From assembly GCF_001698225.1 (NCBI RefSeq), contig NZ_CP016594.1:2728001-2792000 (forward strand): DNA of 64,000 nt, read 5' to 3'. Shown here in pieces: positions 1-9,383 of the stretch (the first letter of the stretch is position 1; each line of letters opens with the position of its first letter). The notes below the pieces were generated by a model. That model was given only the letters and a program-made list of their open reading frames with translations, did not search any database and was not told the origin of the DNA. Made by a program: the position numbers and the translations under genes. The DNA comes from Gordonia terrae (lineage in GTDB: Bacteria > Actinomycetota > Actinomycetes > Mycobacteriales > Mycobacteriaceae).

Positions 1-1278
1 CAGAACTCCCTCGCCCAGCGACGCCTCGCCACGGTGGCCGCACGCGGCGCCCGGACCGAACTCGATCGCTCCAGCAAGGCCGTCGTCGATGCGCAGAAGG
101 AGTTCGACCGGTTCGCGCGGCTGGCCTACCAGCAGGGACCCGAGCAGGGCTCGATGTCGAACTACGTGTCCTCGGAAGACCCGCAGGCCGTGCTCGACCG
201 CATGAAGCTGATCGACCAGGTCGGCAAGAAGCAGCAGGAGATGATCCGGCGGCTACAGGTCGCACGCAACCAGAAGGCCAACCGTCTCGCCGCGGTGGAG
301 GCCACCCGTCGACAGGCGTCGTTCGCGGCCAAGAGCGCCGAGCAGCGCAAGATCGATGCGATGGCCGCGGTGACCGAGGCCAAGACCGCCATCACGACCC
401 AGCAGAAGCGCAAGGCCACCCTCATCGGTGAGCGCGATCGGGTACAGAAGCGTCTCAACACCATTCGCGGCTATGTCCCGAAGAAGACGGTCGAGGGGCC
501 GTCGGCGAGCGATCTGCTGTCCAACCTGTTCCCGAAGGACCCGTCGGCCGAGGGTGCCCTGAAGGCGCTGCCGGCCACGCCGGTCACCGACAACCAGGCG
601 CTCGCCGTCGCGGCCGAGGCCGCCGCACGCCTCGCGGTCGATGTCGGTCAGTCGATCCTCGCGGGTCTCGTCGGTCAGCAGCAGCTGCCCCAGTCGGAGC
701 TGCTGAACGAGCTCGGACTCGGTGGTGCGGATGTCACCGGCAGCAGCGGTGGCGACACCCTCAGCGCGCGACTCGGTTCCGGGAGTCTCGGCACCCTGTT
801 CGGCAGCTCCTCCGGCGGTGGCGGCGGAGGTGGGATGGTCCGACCCGGACTGCGCGGCCCGCAGGCGGTGGAGATCGCGGTCAACCGCGCCCTCTCGCAG
901 CTGAACGTGCCCTACGCCTGGGGCGGCGGCGACGCCAACGGGCCCACGCAGGGCATCCGCGACGGCGGCGTCGCCGACAGCTACGGCGACTACAACAAGA
1001 TCGGCTTCGACTGCTCGGGTCTGATGATCTACGCGTTCGCCGGAGTGGGTATCGAGTTGCCGCACTACACCGGCTACCAGTACACCTCGGGACCGCAGTT
1101 CCCGCTGTCGCAGATGCGCCGCGGCGACATGATCTTCTACGGCCCCAACGCGAGTGCGCACGTCGCGCTCTACCTCGGGGACAACAAGATGGTCGAGGCG
1201 CCGCAGTCCGGAGACGTCGTCAAGGTGTCGCCGCTGCGCACCGACGGCGCGATGCCGAACGTGGTGCGTCTGCTCTGA
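1..1278 (+). CDS. ripA: RipA-like NlpC/P60 peptidoglycan hydrolase, 5' end missing
   Basis: The frame is open back to base 1, so the N-terminus and any signal peptide lie outside the window. About 425 residues are visible. The first ~160 are charged and heptad-like (coiled-coil), followed by an Ala-rich region, a Ser/Gly linker with a run of seven glycines, and a C-terminal NlpC/P60 domain. The catalytic Cys sits in FDCSG (codon 338 from base 1) and the His in SAHVALY (codon 387). The family are D,L-endopeptidases that cut peptidoglycan stem peptides at the septum, and RipA of M. tuberculosis has the same coiled-coil plus NlpC/P60 plan. In mycobacteria a second hydrolase, RipB, follows before moxR1; here moxR comes next directly. 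Confidence 0.88.
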   Translation, partial: QNSLAQRRLATVAARGARTELDRSSKAVVDAQKEFDRFARLAYQQGPEQGSMSNYVSSEDPQAVLDRMKLIDQVGKKQQEMIRRLQVARNQKANRLAAVEATRRQASFAAKSAEQRKIDAMAAVTEAKTAITTQQKRKATLIGERDRVQKRLNTIRGYVPKKTVEGPSASDLLSNLFPKDPSAEGALKALPATPVTDNQALAVAAEAAARLAVDVGQSILAGLVGQQQLPQSELLNELGLGGADVTGSSGGDTLSARLGSGSLGTLFGSSSGGGGGGGMVRPGLRGPQAVEIAVNRALSQLNVPYAWGGGDANGPTQGIRDGGVADSYGDYNKIGFDCSGLMIYAFAGVGIELPHYTGYQYTSGPQFPLSQMRRGDMIFYGPNASAHVALYLGDNKMVEAPQSGDVVKVSPLRTDGAMPNVVRLL

Positions 1279-1330
1279 CGGCCGGCGGTCCGGGCGGGGG
1301 TCGTGAACGACCGACACCCGCCGAGTCTTC

Positions 1331-1361
1331 TTGGCACCTTTTCAGTTCGCACGGCTAGGCT
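1331..1361 (+). promoter_or_regulatory. Candidate promoter of the moxR operon
   Basis: TTGGCA at 1331-1336 and TAGGCT at 1356-1361 are separated by 19 bp and lie about 110 bp before the proposed moxR start. The hexamers resemble a vegetative sigma-A promoter, but the spacing is long. No experimental support. Confidence 0.4.
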
Positions 1362-1471
1362 TGCACAGACACGCGGGGTCGACGCCTGCGCGCTGCGCGA
1401 TCGCGGCCGCACCCAGGGCTGACGCCTCGCCGCCCGAGAAGAACAGCAGTTCAGAGGAACAGGAGCACGGG

Positions 1472-2671
1472 TTGACCGAATCGCACTCCCTCGGCAAGGC
1501 GGCCACGGGGGATCCCGGGGCGGCAGGAGCGGACTCCTCGGTGCTGAGCGACGCCGACGTCGCCCTGCTCGAACGGGCCATCTACGAGGTCAAGCGCGTC
1601 ATCGTCGGCCAGGATCAGCTCGTCGAGCGCATTCTCGTCGGTCTGCTCGCCCGAGGCCACATCCTGCTGGAGGGTGTGCCCGGTGTCGCGAAGACGCTCG
1701 CGGTCGAGACGTTCGCCCGCGTCGTCGGCGGGTCGTTCTCCCGCGTGCAGTTCACCCCCGACCTGGTGCCCACCGACCTGATCGGTACGCGTATCTACCG
1801 CCAGGGCCGTGAGGAGTTCGACACCGAGCTGGGCCCGGTCGTCGCGAACTTCCTGCTGGCCGACGAGATCAACCGCGCACCCGCCAAGGTGCAGTCCGCC
1901 CTGCTCGAGGTGATGGCCGAGCGGCATGTCTCGATCGGCGGCAAGACCTACTCGATGCCGGATCCGTTCCTGGTGATGGCGACCCAGAACCCCATCGAGA
2001 ACGAGGGCGTCTACCCGCTGCCCGAGGCCCAGCGGGACCGCTTCCTGTTCAAGGTGCTCGTCGACTACCCGTCGGTGGAGGAGGAACGAGAGATCGTCTA
2101 CCGGATGGGCAACGTCCCACCGACCGCGTCCCAGGTCCTCGACCCGGCCGCGATGCTGCGCCTGCAGCGGACCGCGGCGAACGTCTTCGTCCACCACGCC
2201 CTCGTCGACTACGTCGTCCGCGTCATCAACGCGACCCGCCGCCCGGCCGAGCTGGGCCTCAACGACGTCGCCTCCTGGCTGTCCTACGGGGCGTCGCCGC
2301 GCGCGACCCTGGGCATCGTGGCCGCCGCTCGCGCGCTGGCGCTGGTCCGCGGTCGCGATTACGTGATCCCGCAGGACGTCGTCGAGATCATGCCCGACGT
2401 GCTCCGGCACCGACTGGTGCTGTCCTATGACGCGCTCGCCGACGAGATCGACGCCGACCAGGTGATCGCCCGGGTGCTGCAGACCGTCGGACTGCCGCAG
2501 GTCGGCGCGCAGCCGATCCCGCAGGGGCAGTACCCGGCCGGGCAGCCGCAGGCGCCCAACGGTGGACACGGGCCGAATGGCTATGCGGGACAGCAGGTCT
2601 CGCAGTCCGCCGGACCGGTGGACCCGAATTCGGCACCGGCGAACCGGAATTCACCTCAGTATGGCGGCTAA
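1472..2671 (+). CDS. moxR1: MoxR family AAA+ ATPase
   Basis: A 399-residue AAA+ ATPase with Walker A GVPGVAKT, Walker B LLADEINRAP and sensor-1 ATQNP. MoxR proteins are thought to act as chaperones that mature partner complexes, usually with DUF58 and VWA proteins encoded alongside, exactly as here. The TTG start at 1472 is preferred because AGGAG at 1461-1465 lies 6 nt upstream. Longer versions of the frame begin inside the probable 5' leader. The C-terminal ~55 residues are rich in Gln, Pro and Gly and probably disordered. The end overlaps the next gene by 11 bp. Corresponds to Rv1479. Confidence 0.92.
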   Translation: MTESHSLGKAATGDPGAAGADSSVLSDADVALLERAIYEVKRVIVGQDQLVERILVGLLARGHILLEGVPGVAKTLAVETFARVVGGSFSRVQFTPDLVPTDLIGTRIYRQGREEFDTELGPVVANFLLADEINRAPAKVQSALLEVMAERHVSIGGKTYSMPDPFLVMATQNPIENEGVYPLPEAQRDRFLFKVLVDYPSVEEEREIVYRMGNVPPTASQVLDPAAMLRLQRTAANVFVHHALVDYVVRVINATRRPAELGLNDVASWLSYGASPRATLGIVAAARALALVRGRDYVIPQDVVEIMPDVLRHRLVLSYDALADEIDADQVIARVLQTVGLPQVGAQPIPQGQYPAGQPQAPNGGHGPNGYAGQQVSQSAGPVDPNSAPANRNSPQYGG

Positions 2672-3599
2672 TCGCGACCTTCCGCGCCTCGGCGCCGGTC
2701 TGCTCGACGAGCCGCAGCTGACCGCGGCCCTGAAGATGCTCGAGCTCACCGTGCGGCGCAAGCTCGACGGCGTGCTGCAGGGTGAGCACCTGGGACTGAT
2801 TCCCGGACCGGGTTCGGAACCGGGGGAGGCACGGGCGTATCAGCCGGGCGACGACGTCCGGCGGATGGAGTGGTCGGTCACCGCGCGCACCACCCAGCCG
2901 CATGTCCGGCAGATGATCGCCGACCGCGAACTGGAGACCTGGCTCGTCGTCGATGCCTCGGCCAGTCTCGACTTCGGCACCGTCGACTGCACCAAGCGTG
3001 ACCTGGCGGTGGCTGCGGCCGCGGCGCTGGTCCATCTCACGACCGGCGGCGGCAACCGGCACGGCGCGCTGGTGGTGACCGGCGACGACCTCGTGCGGGT
3101 CCCGGCCCGGGCCGGACGCGCGCACGCACAGAACCTCTTGAAGGCCATCGCCACGACCCGACGCAGTTCTCCCGGGGTGCGCGGGGATCTGAGAGCGGGC
3201 ATCGAGGCCCTCCGCCGGCCCCAGCGCCGGCGCGGGCTCGCGGTCGTCATCAGCGACTTCCTCGGACCCATCGACTGGGAACGCTCGCTCCGCGCCATCG
3301 GCGCGCATCACGAGCTGCTCGCGGTCGAGGTCCTCGACCCCCGCGACCTCGACCTGCCGGCGATCGGCGAGGTCACGCTGGCCGATGCGGAATCCGGCGA
3401 GATCCACGACGTCACGATCACCGAGGATCTCCGACGCGATTTCGCGGCCGCGGCCGCGGCGCACCAGCAGCGGGTCCACCGCACGCTGCGGAGTTGTGGC
3501 GGGGCGGTCCTGACCCTGCGTACCGATCGCGAATGGATCGCCGACACCGTCAAGTTCGTCGCACAACGCCGTCGCGGCCTCGCGGCGGGGGTGGGGTAG
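2661..3599 (+). CDS. DUF58 domain-containing protein
   Basis: 312 residues, overlapping moxR by 11 bp. It shows the DUF58 hallmark (PGDDVRRMEWSVTAR) about 70 residues in, followed by a VWA-like beta strand (WLVVDASASLDFG). DUF58 proteins are partners of MoxR ATPases. The function of the M. tuberculosis equivalent (Rv1480) is only loosely tied to cell envelope or stress. The start ATG at 2661 gives MAANRDLP; upstream in-frame starts would run deep into the moxR tail and are rejected. It is translationally coupled to moxR. Confidence 0.9.
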   Translation: MAANRDLPRLGAGLLDEPQLTAALKMLELTVRRKLDGVLQGEHLGLIPGPGSEPGEARAYQPGDDVRRMEWSVTARTTQPHVRQMIADRELETWLVVDASASLDFGTVDCTKRDLAVAAAAALVHLTTGGGNRHGALVVTGDDLVRVPARAGRAHAQNLLKAIATTRRSSPGVRGDLRAGIEALRRPQRRRGLAVVISDFLGPIDWERSLRAIGAHHELLAVEVLDPRDLDLPAIGEVTLADAESGEIHDVTITEDLRRDFAAAAAAHQQRVHRTLRSCGGAVLTLRTDREWIADTVKFVAQRRRGLAAGVG

Positions 3600-3603
3600 G
3601 CCG

Positions 3604-4572
3604 ATGCTGTCCAGTCCCTGGTGGTTGCTGCTGCTCCTGGTCGTGGTGCTGCTCGGCGTCGCCTACGTGTACATGCTGCGGCGCCGTAGGCAACGCGCGC
3701 TGACCTTCGCGAACCTCGACCTGCTGAAGTCGGTCGCCCCGGCCGACCGCGGCCGGTTGCGTCACCTGCCGATCGCGCTCCTGATCATCTCGCTGATCCT
3801 GCTGACGGTCGCGCTCTCCGGCCCGCAGGCGGATCGGAAGGTGCCGCGCAACAAGGCGACGGTGGTGCTGGTGATGGACGTGTCGCGATCGATGAACGCC
3901 ACCGACGTGTCGCCCTCCCGGATCCGCGCGGCCCAGGAGGCGGCCAAGAAGTTCGCCGACGAGCTGACCGAGGGGATCAATCTCGGTCTGATCTCCTTCG
4001 CCGGGACCGCGGCGAGCCTGGTGTCACCGACACCCGACCACAACGCGACCAAGGTCGCCGTGGACAAACTCCGTCTCGACGACAAGACGGCAACCGGCGA
4101 GGGCATCTTCGCGGCGCTCCAGCAGATCAGCACCCTGAACGCGGTGCTCGGCGGCACCGAGGGCGCGCCGCCCGCGCGCATCGTGCTGCTCTCCGACGGC
4201 AAGGAGACCGTGCCGGACGACCCCGACGATCCGCGCGGTGCCTTCACCGCTGCCCGCAAGGCCAAGGAGGAGAAGATCCCGGTCTCCACCATCTCCTTCG
4301 GCACCCGGACGGGCACCGTCGAACTCGAGGGCGACCGGGTGCCGGTCCCGGTCGACGACGACTCGCTGCGCAAGATCGCCAACCTGTCCGGCGGCGACTT
4401 CTTCACCGCGGCCAGCCTCGACGAACTGAACAAGGTCTACGAGCAGCTCCAGGACGAGATCGGTTACGAGACCCGGCGAGGGGACAATTCGAAGCCGTGG
4501 CTGATCGCGGGTACGTTGTTTGCGCTGGTGTCGGCGTTCGCCGCGCTGGCGATCAATCGCCGGCTGCCCTGA
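3604..4572 (+). CDS. VWA domain membrane protein (BatA-like)
   Basis: 322 residues. There are two hydrophobic segments near the N-terminus (about 4-22 and 55-75), then a von Willebrand A domain with the metal-binding MIDAS motif DVSRSM, and one C-terminal membrane helix (about 298-316). This is the third member of the MoxR-DUF58-VWA module, and the VWA domain should face out of the cytoplasm or sit at the membrane. It starts 4 bp after the DUF58 stop. Corresponds to Rv1481. Role inferred from the module. Confidence 0.9.
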   Translation: MLSSPWWLLLLLVVVLLGVAYVYMLRRRRQRALTFANLDLLKSVAPADRGRLRHLPIALLIISLILLTVALSGPQADRKVPRNKATVVLVMDVSRSMNATDVSPSRIRAAQEAAKKFADELTEGINLGLISFAGTAASLVSPTPDHNATKVAVDKLRLDDKTATGEGIFAALQQISTLNAVLGGTEGAPPARIVLLSDGKETVPDDPDDPRGAFTAARKAKEEKIPVSTISFGTRTGTVELEGDRVPVPVDDDSLRKIANLSGGDFFTAASLDELNKVYEQLQDEIGYETRRGDNSKPWLIAGTLFALVSAFAALAINRRLP

Positions 4573-4644
4573 CGCGGAGGTGTCCGGGGTGTGCCGCCGC
4601 GCCCCCGCGCGCCGACCGCGTGCCACCCACGCAACGAGAACGGA

Positions 4645-4650
4645 TAGGTT
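4645..4650 (+). promoter_or_regulatory. -10-like hexamer before fabG1
   Basis: TAGGTT lies 8 nt before the fabG1 ATG with no Shine-Dalgarno between, the same layout seen before many genes in this window. In M. tuberculosis the fabG1-inhA promoter lies in the equivalent place and is a known site of isoniazid-resistance mutations. Confidence 0.5.
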
Positions 4651-4652
4651 GA

Positions 4653-5393
<741 letters not shown>

Positions 5394-5469
5394 CCGTCAC
5401 CCGATCACCGAGCCGCCACGCGCGGCCACACGGCACGTCAATCAACGTCGATCTCAGGAGCACATCCAC

Positions 5470-6309
5470 GTGAGCGGAATCCTGGACGGGAAGACCGTCC
5501 TCATCACGGGCATCATCACCGATGCGTCGATCGCCTTCCACGCTGCCGCCATGGCGCAGGAGCAGGGCGCGACCGTCATCATCACCGGCATCCCCGAGCG
5601 GCTCCGGCTGATCGACCGGATCGCCAAGCGGTTGCCCAAGGAGGTGCCGCCGGCCATCGGTCTCGACGTCACCAACGAGGACGACCTCGACGCGCTCGCC
5701 GGGAAGATCACCGAACTGGCACCGCAGGGCATCGACGGCGTCATGCACTCGATCGCCTTCGCGCCCCGGACGTTGATGGGCCCCGAGGCCAAGCCGTTCC
5801 TGGAGGGGCCCGGCCCCGACGCCGCGAAGGCCTTCGAGATCTCGGCCTGGAGCTACGCCTCGCTCGCCCGGGCCGTGCTGCCCGCCATGAACGAGGGCGG
5901 ATCGATCGTGGGCATGGACTTCGACCCCCGCACCGCGATGCCGTACTACAACTGGATGGGCGTGGCGAAGGCTGCGCTGGAGTCGGTGAACCGGTACGTG
6001 GCGCGCGAGGTCGGCAACGCCAAGAACGTCCGATCGAATCTCGTGGCCGCCGGTCCCATCAAGACCCTGGCCGCGAAGGCCATCGCCGGGACCGCGACAG
6101 ACGACGCCAAGCAGCTCAACATGCTCAACGAGTACTGGGACGGTGCGTCGCCGATCGGCTGGGACGTCGATGACCCGACCGTCGTCGCCAAGTCGGTCTG
6201 CGCACTGCTCAGCGACTGGCTGCCGGCCACCACCGGTTCCATCGTCTACGTCGACGGCGGCGCCAGCCACAACACCTGGTTCCCGGAGGGCATGACCACC
6301 GGCTCATGA
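5470..6309 (+). CDS. inhA: Enoyl-ACP reductase InhA
   Basis: 279 residues, NADH-dependent trans-2-enoyl-ACP reductase, the FAS-II step targeted by isoniazid in M. tuberculosis. With the GTG start at 5470 (AGGAG 9 nt upstream) residue numbers align with mycobacterial InhA up to about residue 95: I16, S20, I21 and S94 are all present, and the YNWMGVAK motif supplies the catalytic Tyr and Lys. Two cofactor-pocket positions differ: residue 41 is Ile where M. tuberculosis has Phe, and residue 96 is Ala where it has Gly. The stop overlaps the hemH start (ATGA), so the two are co-translated. Confidence 0.95.
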   Translation: MSGILDGKTVLITGIITDASIAFHAAAMAQEQGATVIITGIPERLRLIDRIAKRLPKEVPPAIGLDVTNEDDLDALAGKITELAPQGIDGVMHSIAFAPRTLMGPEAKPFLEGPGPDAAKAFEISAWSYASLARAVLPAMNEGGSIVGMDFDPRTAMPYYNWMGVAKAALESVNRYVAREVGNAKNVRSNLVAAGPIKTLAAKAIAGTATDDAKQLNMLNEYWDGASPIGWDVDDPTVVAKSVCALLSDWLPATTGSIVYVDGGASHNTWFPEGMTTGS

Positions 6310-7439
6310 GCTCGCCAGCACCGGGCGACACCGCGCCCTTCGATGCCGTCCTGTTCCTGTCGTTCGGCGGGCCGGACGGACCCGATGACGTGATGCCGTT
6401 CCTGGAGAACGTCACCCGTGGTCGCGGAATCCCGCGTGAGCGGCTCGAGTCGGTGGCCGAGCACTACCTCCACTTCGGTGGTGTCTCGCCGATCAACCGG
6501 CTCAACCTGGAGATGATCGACGCGCTCCGCGACGAGCTCGGCCGGCGCGGTGTCGACCTGCCGGTGTACTTCGGAAACCGCAACTGGCACCCGATGGTCG
6601 AGGACACGCTGGCCGAGATGTATCGGGCCGGACATCGCCGGATCCTCGTGTTCCCGACGTCGGCGTGGGGTGGCTACTCCGGCTGCCGGCAGTATCACGA
6701 GGACATCGACCGGGCGCTGACAGCGCTGGCCGAACGCGAGCCGGGCAGCAGTCGTCCCGACGACGCGGTGGTGTTGCGCAAACTTCCGCAGTACTGGTCG
6801 CATCCGGCGTTCGTCGCAGCCGGGGCCGACGCGGTACGTCGCGCGTTCGAGACGCTCGGCCCCGGTGACGAGACCCCGCGGCTGGTGTTCACCGCCCACT
6901 CGGTACCGACCTCGGCCGACGCCGCGTCGGGGCCCGCAGCGGACGGCGGCGGCCTGTACTCGCGCCAGGTGATGGCTGCCTCACAGGCTGTCGCCGACGA
7001 ACTCGGCGTCACCGCCTTCGATCAGGTCTGGCAGTCGCGGTCGGGTCCGCCGCAGATCCCATGGCTCGAGCCGGACATCTGTGATCATCTGGAAAGCCTT
7101 GCTGCCCAGGGGGTCCGGCGCGTGGTGGTGTACCCCGTGGGGTTCATCTCCGACCATCTCGAGGTGATCTGGGATCTGGACAACGAGGCCGCCGAGGTCG
7201 CCGAACGGCTGGGCATCGACTATGCGCGCGCCGCCACCGTCGGTCCCGATCCGCGTTTCATCTCGATGATCGGCGACTTCGTCCAGGGCTACGCCGGGGG
7301 CGACGGCGATCTGTCCGCCATGGGGTGCGGCGACAACGGTCGTACGTGTCGAGATCGGTGTTGTGTGCCTGCGGCGCGACCGAAGAAGAGGGTGGCCGAC
7401 CAGATTCGGCCGACAATGGGAAGCGATTCGCGAACATAA
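6306..7439 (+). CDS. hemH: Ferrochelatase (coproporphyrin-type)
   Basis: 377 residues. It inserts ferrous iron into the porphyrin; in Actinobacteria the enzyme acts on coproporphyrin III in the coproporphyrin-dependent haem route (CpfC). Seen: N-terminal [14 protein letters not shown], the conserved FTAHSVP, and QSRSGPP. A C-terminal cysteine cluster ([10 protein letters not shown] followed by RDRCC) together with an internal Cys (SGCRQY) fits the [2Fe-2S] cluster known in actinobacterial ferrochelatases. It overlaps inhA by 4 nt. The inhA-hemH order is that of Rv1484-Rv1485. Confidence 0.93.
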   Translation: MSSPAPGDTAPFDAVLFLSFGGPDGPDDVMPFLENVTRGRGIPRERLESVAEHYLHFGGVSPINRLNLEMIDALRDELGRRGVDLPVYFGNRNWHPMVEDTLAEMYRAGHRRILVFPTSAWGGYSGCRQYHEDIDRALTALAEREPGSSRPDDAVVLRKLPQYWSHPAFVAAGADAVRRAFETLGPGDETPRLVFTAHSVPTSADAASGPAADGGGLYSRQVMAASQAVADELGVTAFDQVWQSRSGPPQIPWLEPDICDHLESLAAQGVRRVVVYPVGFISDHLEVIWDLDNEAAEVAERLGIDYARAATVGPDPRFISMIGDFVQGYAGGDGDLSAMGCGDNGRTCRDRCCVPAARPKKRVADQIRPTMGSDSRT

Positions 7440-7546
7440 CGATTCGGTATAGGAATGGATCAAAATGTGATCTGCGCCTCAACCGAAATGCAACTCTCTT
7501 GGTACGCGCACCTGAATCAGGGTGCGAATGTGAGAGAGGAATCCCC

Positions 7547-7648
7547 ATGGCAGAAGGACCTATCGAACTCGAAATCGATTTTCTCGGACCGATTCTCGAA
7601 ACACTCTCCACCGGCTCCGCCGAGGGCAGCAGCGAACCCGTCAGCTGA
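7547..7648 (+). CDS. Small acidic 33-residue peptide, unknown
   Basis: ATG at 7547 follows a strong Shine-Dalgarno (GAGAGAGGA, 7532-7540) at 6 nt. The product has 33 residues with seven Asp/Glu, no Lys, Arg, Cys, Trp or Tyr, a hydrophobic/acidic middle (IELEIDFLGPILETL) and a Ser/Gly/Glu-rich tail. The local sequence is visibly lower in GC than its neighbours. A 13-bp hairpin begins 15 nt after the stop, so it looks like a free-standing transcription unit. I do not recognise the family. Amphipathic secreted or envelope peptides such as the short corynebacterial porins are one loose analogy by size only. Confidence 0.6.
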   Translation: MAEGPIELEIDFLGPILETLSTGSAEGSSEPVS

Positions 7649-7662
7649 GAGTGTTCGCCTCC

Positions 7663-7691
7663 GGTGGGCTGCGTCGTCGACGCGGCCCACC
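7663..7691 (+). terminator. Hairpin after the 33-codon gene
   Basis: GGTGGGC-T-GCGTC (7663-7675) pairs with GACGC-G-GCCCACC (7679-7691) through a 3-nt loop, a 13-bp stem including one T.G pair. There is no T-tract, as is common for actinobacterial terminators. Confidence 0.55.
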
Positions 7692-7725
7692 GCTGTGTGA
7701 CCACCCTGTTTGGACGTGTGACCAA

Positions 7726-8385
7726 GTGTTGACCGCAGAGCGGACACTCACCACAGCCGATCTACGGCCCGCCGCCGAGCTCCTGGCCCGCGCGGTCGAC
7801 GAGATCCCGCTGTACCGGTGGGTATTGGGCGAACACATCGCCGATCCCACCCTTTGTGAATGGCTGGCCGAGATATTGGTGCGGCCTCATCTCGAGGCCG
7901 GATATGTGATCGGATCTCACCAGGACGGTCGGCTCGTGGGAATTCTGATCTGGCATCCGCACGATGCCGATCTGTCACCCGACGGCTCACCGCCACTCGT
8001 TCCGGCCGATTTTCTCCGGGCCGCGACCATTCCCGGACTCCGGGAGCGGCTGATCGATTTTCTCACCAGCGCGCAGTTGCCGTCGCCGGCTGCCGATGCC
8101 GTCGACGTGCGCATCGCCGCAGTGCTCCCGGAATGCCGTGGTGGTGACGCCCTCACCGGCATGATGCGCGAAGTGGAACGGTTCTGTGTCTCGGCGGCCC
8201 GGCCGTACTACGCCTGGACCGGATCCAAGCGGCTGCGGGACTGGTTCGTCCACGAATGGGGAGCGTCGTTGTTCGCGACGGAGAGCCGGAACGGACTCGA
8301 CCTGTACGGCGTCGTGTCCGAGCGCCCACCCAGACTGCGAGAAGTCCGTGCCGGTGAACACCACCGCGACTCAGTGACGCAGTAA
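7726..8385 (+). CDS. GNAT-like acetyltransferase domain protein
   Basis: 219 residues. The central and C-terminal parts read like a GNAT N-acetyltransferase: a GRLVGILIW beta strand, then a strand (VDVRIAAVLP) leading into CRGGDALTGMM, which approximates the acetyl-CoA pyrophosphate loop, and a late beta strand (LDLYGVVSER). Substrate unknown. GTG at 7726 (or TTG at 7729) is chosen because it follows the upstream hairpin, but no Shine-Dalgarno is seen and the start is uncertain. The 3' end overlaps the convergent gene by 15 bp. With the 33-codon gene it forms a small lower-GC insert between hemH and the Rv1486c-like gene. Confidence 0.6.
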   Translation: MLTAERTLTTADLRPAAELLARAVDEIPLYRWVLGEHIADPTLCEWLAEILVRPHLEAGYVIGSHQDGRLVGILIWHPHDADLSPDGSPPLVPADFLRAATIPGLRERLIDFLTSAQLPSPAADAVDVRIAAVLPECRGGDALTGMMREVERFCVSAARPYYAWTGSKRLRDWFVHEWGASLFATESRNGLDLYGVVSERPPRLREVRAGEHHRDSVTQ

Positions 8386-9240
8386 CTCCAGAATCGTCTG
8401 GTTGACCGCGGCGGCCCTCGCGGTCCGGGTCAACACCTGGAGACCGCGGAGGGTCGCGTCGCCGGAATCCCATTGTCCGGCACTGTCGCCGATCTCCACG
8501 CCGCGCGCGCCCGCGAGGTCGACGATCGCCTCCACCTGCGCCGCGGTGTCGATCAGGCGGGTCGACCGGGCGTCCAAGATGTGGGGCGGCAGGGCGACCC
8601 GATGCCGCGAGGTGAGCGCGACCAGCTGCGCGCGGAGGTCGGTCGCGTCCGTCGCCCGTCGGCCGCCGAGACCGCCGATGATCGTGGTGGCGTCCCGGAC
8701 GGCTTGCCGCAGCTCGTATTCCAGGTCGCCCGCGCTGGGTCCCGCGGAGACGAGGTGTCCGAGGTCGAGTGCGGTGTCATATCGGTGGGCGTACCACGTG
8801 CAGATGACGGACGGTGGTTCGGCGACGTCCACGGCGGACGTCGTGACGGTGAAGGTCGGCACGAGGGCGAGCGTGCCGGTGCCCGTCGCGTCGTCGACGA
8901 GCAGGACCTCACCCGCGCCGAGGGCGGCCGATGTCGCCGCATGTGGGGGGAGCCCCTGTGGATCGCCCGTCGAGGGCAGACGGACAACGAGTCGCCGTGC
9001 CGGTCGTAGAAGCGCCAGGAGGTCGAGCACTCCACTCGCCGAACCCGTTGGGAGCGACTCCTGTTCGACCGTCGGTCCGGGGGCGTCCGGCCACTGCACC
9101 AGGTGCCGGTCGGCGGACTCCGCCAGCGTCTCGATCACGTCGTCGGGCGAGCAACGGCCGGTCAGCCAGGCGGCCGACCACGCGCCGAGAGCACACGTCG
9201 GCCACGCGACGGTCGAGGAGAGGAGGCGGCTGCGATTCAT
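8371..9240 (-). CDS. Conserved hypothetical protein (Rv1486c-like)
   Basis: 289 residues with no motif I can assign. It is Ala/Leu/Asp-rich with several short hydrophobic strands (RRLVVRL, AGEVLLVDD, GTLALVPTF) and no obvious membrane helix or signal peptide. Size, strand and place between hemH and the NfeD/SPFH pair match Rv1486c, a mycobacterial conserved hypothetical. A TACCCT hexamer lies 9 nt before the ATG at 9240 (or 6 nt before a TTG at 9243). Confidence 0.75.
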   Translation of the reverse strand: MNRSRLLSSTVAWPTCALGAWSAAWLTGRCSPDDVIETLAESADRHLVQWPDAPGPTVEQESLPTGSASGVLDLLALLRPARRLVVRLPSTGDPQGLPPHAATSAALGAGEVLLVDDATGTGTLALVPTFTVTTSAVDVAEPPSVICTWYAHRYDTALDLGHLVSAGPSAGDLEYELRQAVRDATTIIGGLGGRRATDATDLRAQLVALTSRHRVALPPHILDARSTRLIDTAAQVEAIVDLAGARGVEIGDSAGQWDSGDATLRGLQVLTRTARAAAVNQTILELLRH

Positions 9241-9383
9241 CAAGATGCCAGGGTACCGCCGCGGCCGACGGTCGGGTCGGGCGTGGCAACCCGCTGAGCG
9301 GGGCGTCGGGGCATACGGTGTGTGCGCCGCGGCAACGCTCTCCGCCGCGGCGGCGAGAGGTCGGATCGAGAAGGTGGTGTGCG

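Noticed and set aside
7455..7700. 81-residue frame overlapping the 33-codon gene in another frame
   Set aside because: No Shine-Dalgarno, and it runs into the downstream hairpin; the 33-codon frame has the better start signal.
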